The notes below the pieces were generated by a model. That model worked only from the letters and a program-made list of their open reading frames with translations. It did not search any database and was not told the DNA's origin. This document shows positions 4,822 through 5,811 of a stretch of 5,811 bases of DNA, one piece after another. Made by a program: the position numbers and the translations under genes. Each line of letters opens with the position of its first letter. The first letter of the stretch is position 1. Source of the DNA: Micavibrio aeruginosavorus (lineage in GTDB: Bacteria > Pseudomonadota > Alphaproteobacteria > UBA9219); the NCBI GenBank assembly GCA_020720905.1, contig DYNT01000086.1, forward strand, positions 1 through 5,811, given 5' to 3'.

Positions 4822-5811
4822 CTATTTCTTCGCCTTCATCCACCACAGGCTTTCGATGTCCAGCCCGTATTGGGGGTTGATGGCGGACATGCCAAACTTG
4901 TCCCAATACGCGATGCGATATGCGCCAAAGTTCCAGTGCGGAACGACGTAATGCCCCCACAACAAAACGCGATCAAGGGCGCGGCCTAGCGTCACTAGTT
5001 CGGCGCGATCTTTTGCATGGATCAGTTTTTCTATCAGCGCATCCACGACGGGATCACGCACGCCGATCAGGTTGCGGCTTCCCTTTTGATCGGCCTTGGC
5101 GCTGCCCCAAAAATCGCGCTGCTCATTACCCGGTGAGAGTGACTGGCCGAAGACATGCACCGTTATATCAAAATCAAAATCGTTGAGCCTGTTTTGATAT
5201 TGCGAGGAATCCACGACGCGGAAGGTCGCTTGAATGCCAAGGCGCTCTAGGTTGCGAACAAACGGTTGCACCCAACGCTCAAAGAGGGGAGAGCTATCGA
5301 CGATTTCAAAGCGGAAAGGCTCGCCTTTCTCATTCACTAGCTGACCGTTTTTCAGTGTCCAACCGGCTTGCGTAAGCAGGGCGGTTGCTTGCCGCAGATG
5401 GTTCCGCACATCGCCGCTACCATCCGTCTTGGGCGGCTCATAGGTTTGCGTGAAAACCTCATCAGGAAGGCTCCCACGATAAGGCTCTAACACTTTCAGC
5501 TCATCGGCGGAAGGCAGGCCGCTGGACGCAAGCTCAGAATTGGCGAAGTAGCTTTTGGTGCGCGTGTAGGCGTTATAAGCCAGCGCTTTATTGCCCCATT
5601 CAAAATCGAAGGCAAGGGCGAGCGCCTGCCTCACGCGCTTGTCTTGGAACAACGGGCGGCGCGTGTTCATGACAAAGGCTTGCATCCCAGCGGGCAGATC
5701 ATTCTTGATTTCTTTTTTGATCAGGCGACCATCCTTGACGGCGGGCGTGGTGTAAGCGCTTGCCCAATTCTTTGCGCTGTTCTCCAAGCGGAAATCGTAC
5801 TTGCCTGCAAG
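4822..5811 (-). CDS. yejA: YejA-like peptide ABC transporter substrate-binding protein (5' part missing)
   Basis: This is the C-terminal 329 residues of a family-5 extracellular solute-binding protein. The frame is open to the right edge (first visible residues LAGKYDFRLENSAKNW), so the start, signal peptide and first half of an expected protein of about 600 residues lie outside. YejA-type signatures are MNTRRPLFQDKRVRQALALA, NAYTRTKSYFANSELASSGLP, LERLGIQATFRVVDSSQYQNR, GQSLSPGNEQRDFWGS, SRNLIGVRDPVVDAL, LDRVLLWGHYVVPHW and YRIAYWDKFG. Such proteins bind oligopeptides in the periplasm and deliver them to the YejBEF permease and ATPase. In E. coli this system imports microcin C. No permease or ATPase gene follows within the window, so partners would have to be upstream, outside it, or elsewhere. 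An Opp/Dpp-type binding protein is the alternative, but the motifs favour YejA. Confidence 0.9.
   Translation of the reverse strand, partial: LAGKYDFRLENSAKNWASAYTTPAVKDGRLIKKEIKNDLPAGMQAFVMNTRRPLFQDKRVRQALALAFDFEWGNKALAYNAYTRTKSYFANSELASSGLPSADELKVLEPYRGSLPDEVFTQTYEPPKTDGSGDVRNHLRQATALLTQAGWTLKNGQLVNEKGEPFRFEIVDSSPLFERWVQPFVRNLERLGIQATFRVVDSSQYQNRLNDFDFDITVHVFGQSLSPGNEQRDFWGSAKADQKGSRNLIGVRDPVVDALIEKLIHAKDRAELVTLGRALDRVLLWGHYVVPHWNFGAYRIAYWDKFGMSAINPQYGLDIESLWWMKAKK

Overview
The window looks like a piece of an alphaproteobacterial chromosome of moderate GC content. This rests on the style of four recognisable proteins: a RumA/RlmD-type RNA methyltransferase, a short SpoU-type methyltransferase beginning MRGYFGVGVE, an intracellular polyhydroxyalkanoate depolymerase and a YejA-type peptide-binding protein. 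Complex dispersed palindromes between the genes fit the same picture. The order cannot be fixed from the sequence alone. I see no tRNA, rRNA, CRISPR array, transposase or phage gene, and no convincing new multigene system.

Layout. From 1 to 119 there is only a possible 23-codon tail of a plus-strand gene. A minus-strand hypothetical gene of 165 codons (120-617) follows and is visibly AT-richer than its neighbours. Next, on the minus strand, is a gene for a TRAM-domain, Fe-S, SAM-dependent RNA uridine C5-methyltransferase (723-1986). It is broken near 1443 by a one-base frameshift but keeps all its recognisable catalytic and cluster residues on either side. The divergent intergenic region (1987-2328) holds a 180-bp element with 21-bp inverted ends and three internal hairpins (2093-2272). 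The plus-strand SpoU-family RNA 2'-O-methyltransferase follows (2329-2814). After it come two more complex palindromes, at 2838-2926 and 2995-3152. Then, on the minus strand, lie phaZ (3221-4477), an upstream gap of about 340 bases with a 16-bp perfect palindrome, and the 3' end of a yejA-like gene that runs off the right edge (4822-5811).

How the genes fit together. The two RNA methyltransferases are divergently placed and both would modify rRNA or tRNA, but they belong to unrelated enzyme families and need not work together. PhaZ mobilises stored polyester, and the YejA-like protein would bind peptides in the periplasm. These two are only same-strand neighbours separated by 344 bases, so a shared operon is not shown.

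The points most worth a second look are the frameshift in the RumA/RlmD-type gene, a Ser in place of the expected catalytic Cys in PhaZ, and three structurally different palindromes packed around one small methyltransferase gene.
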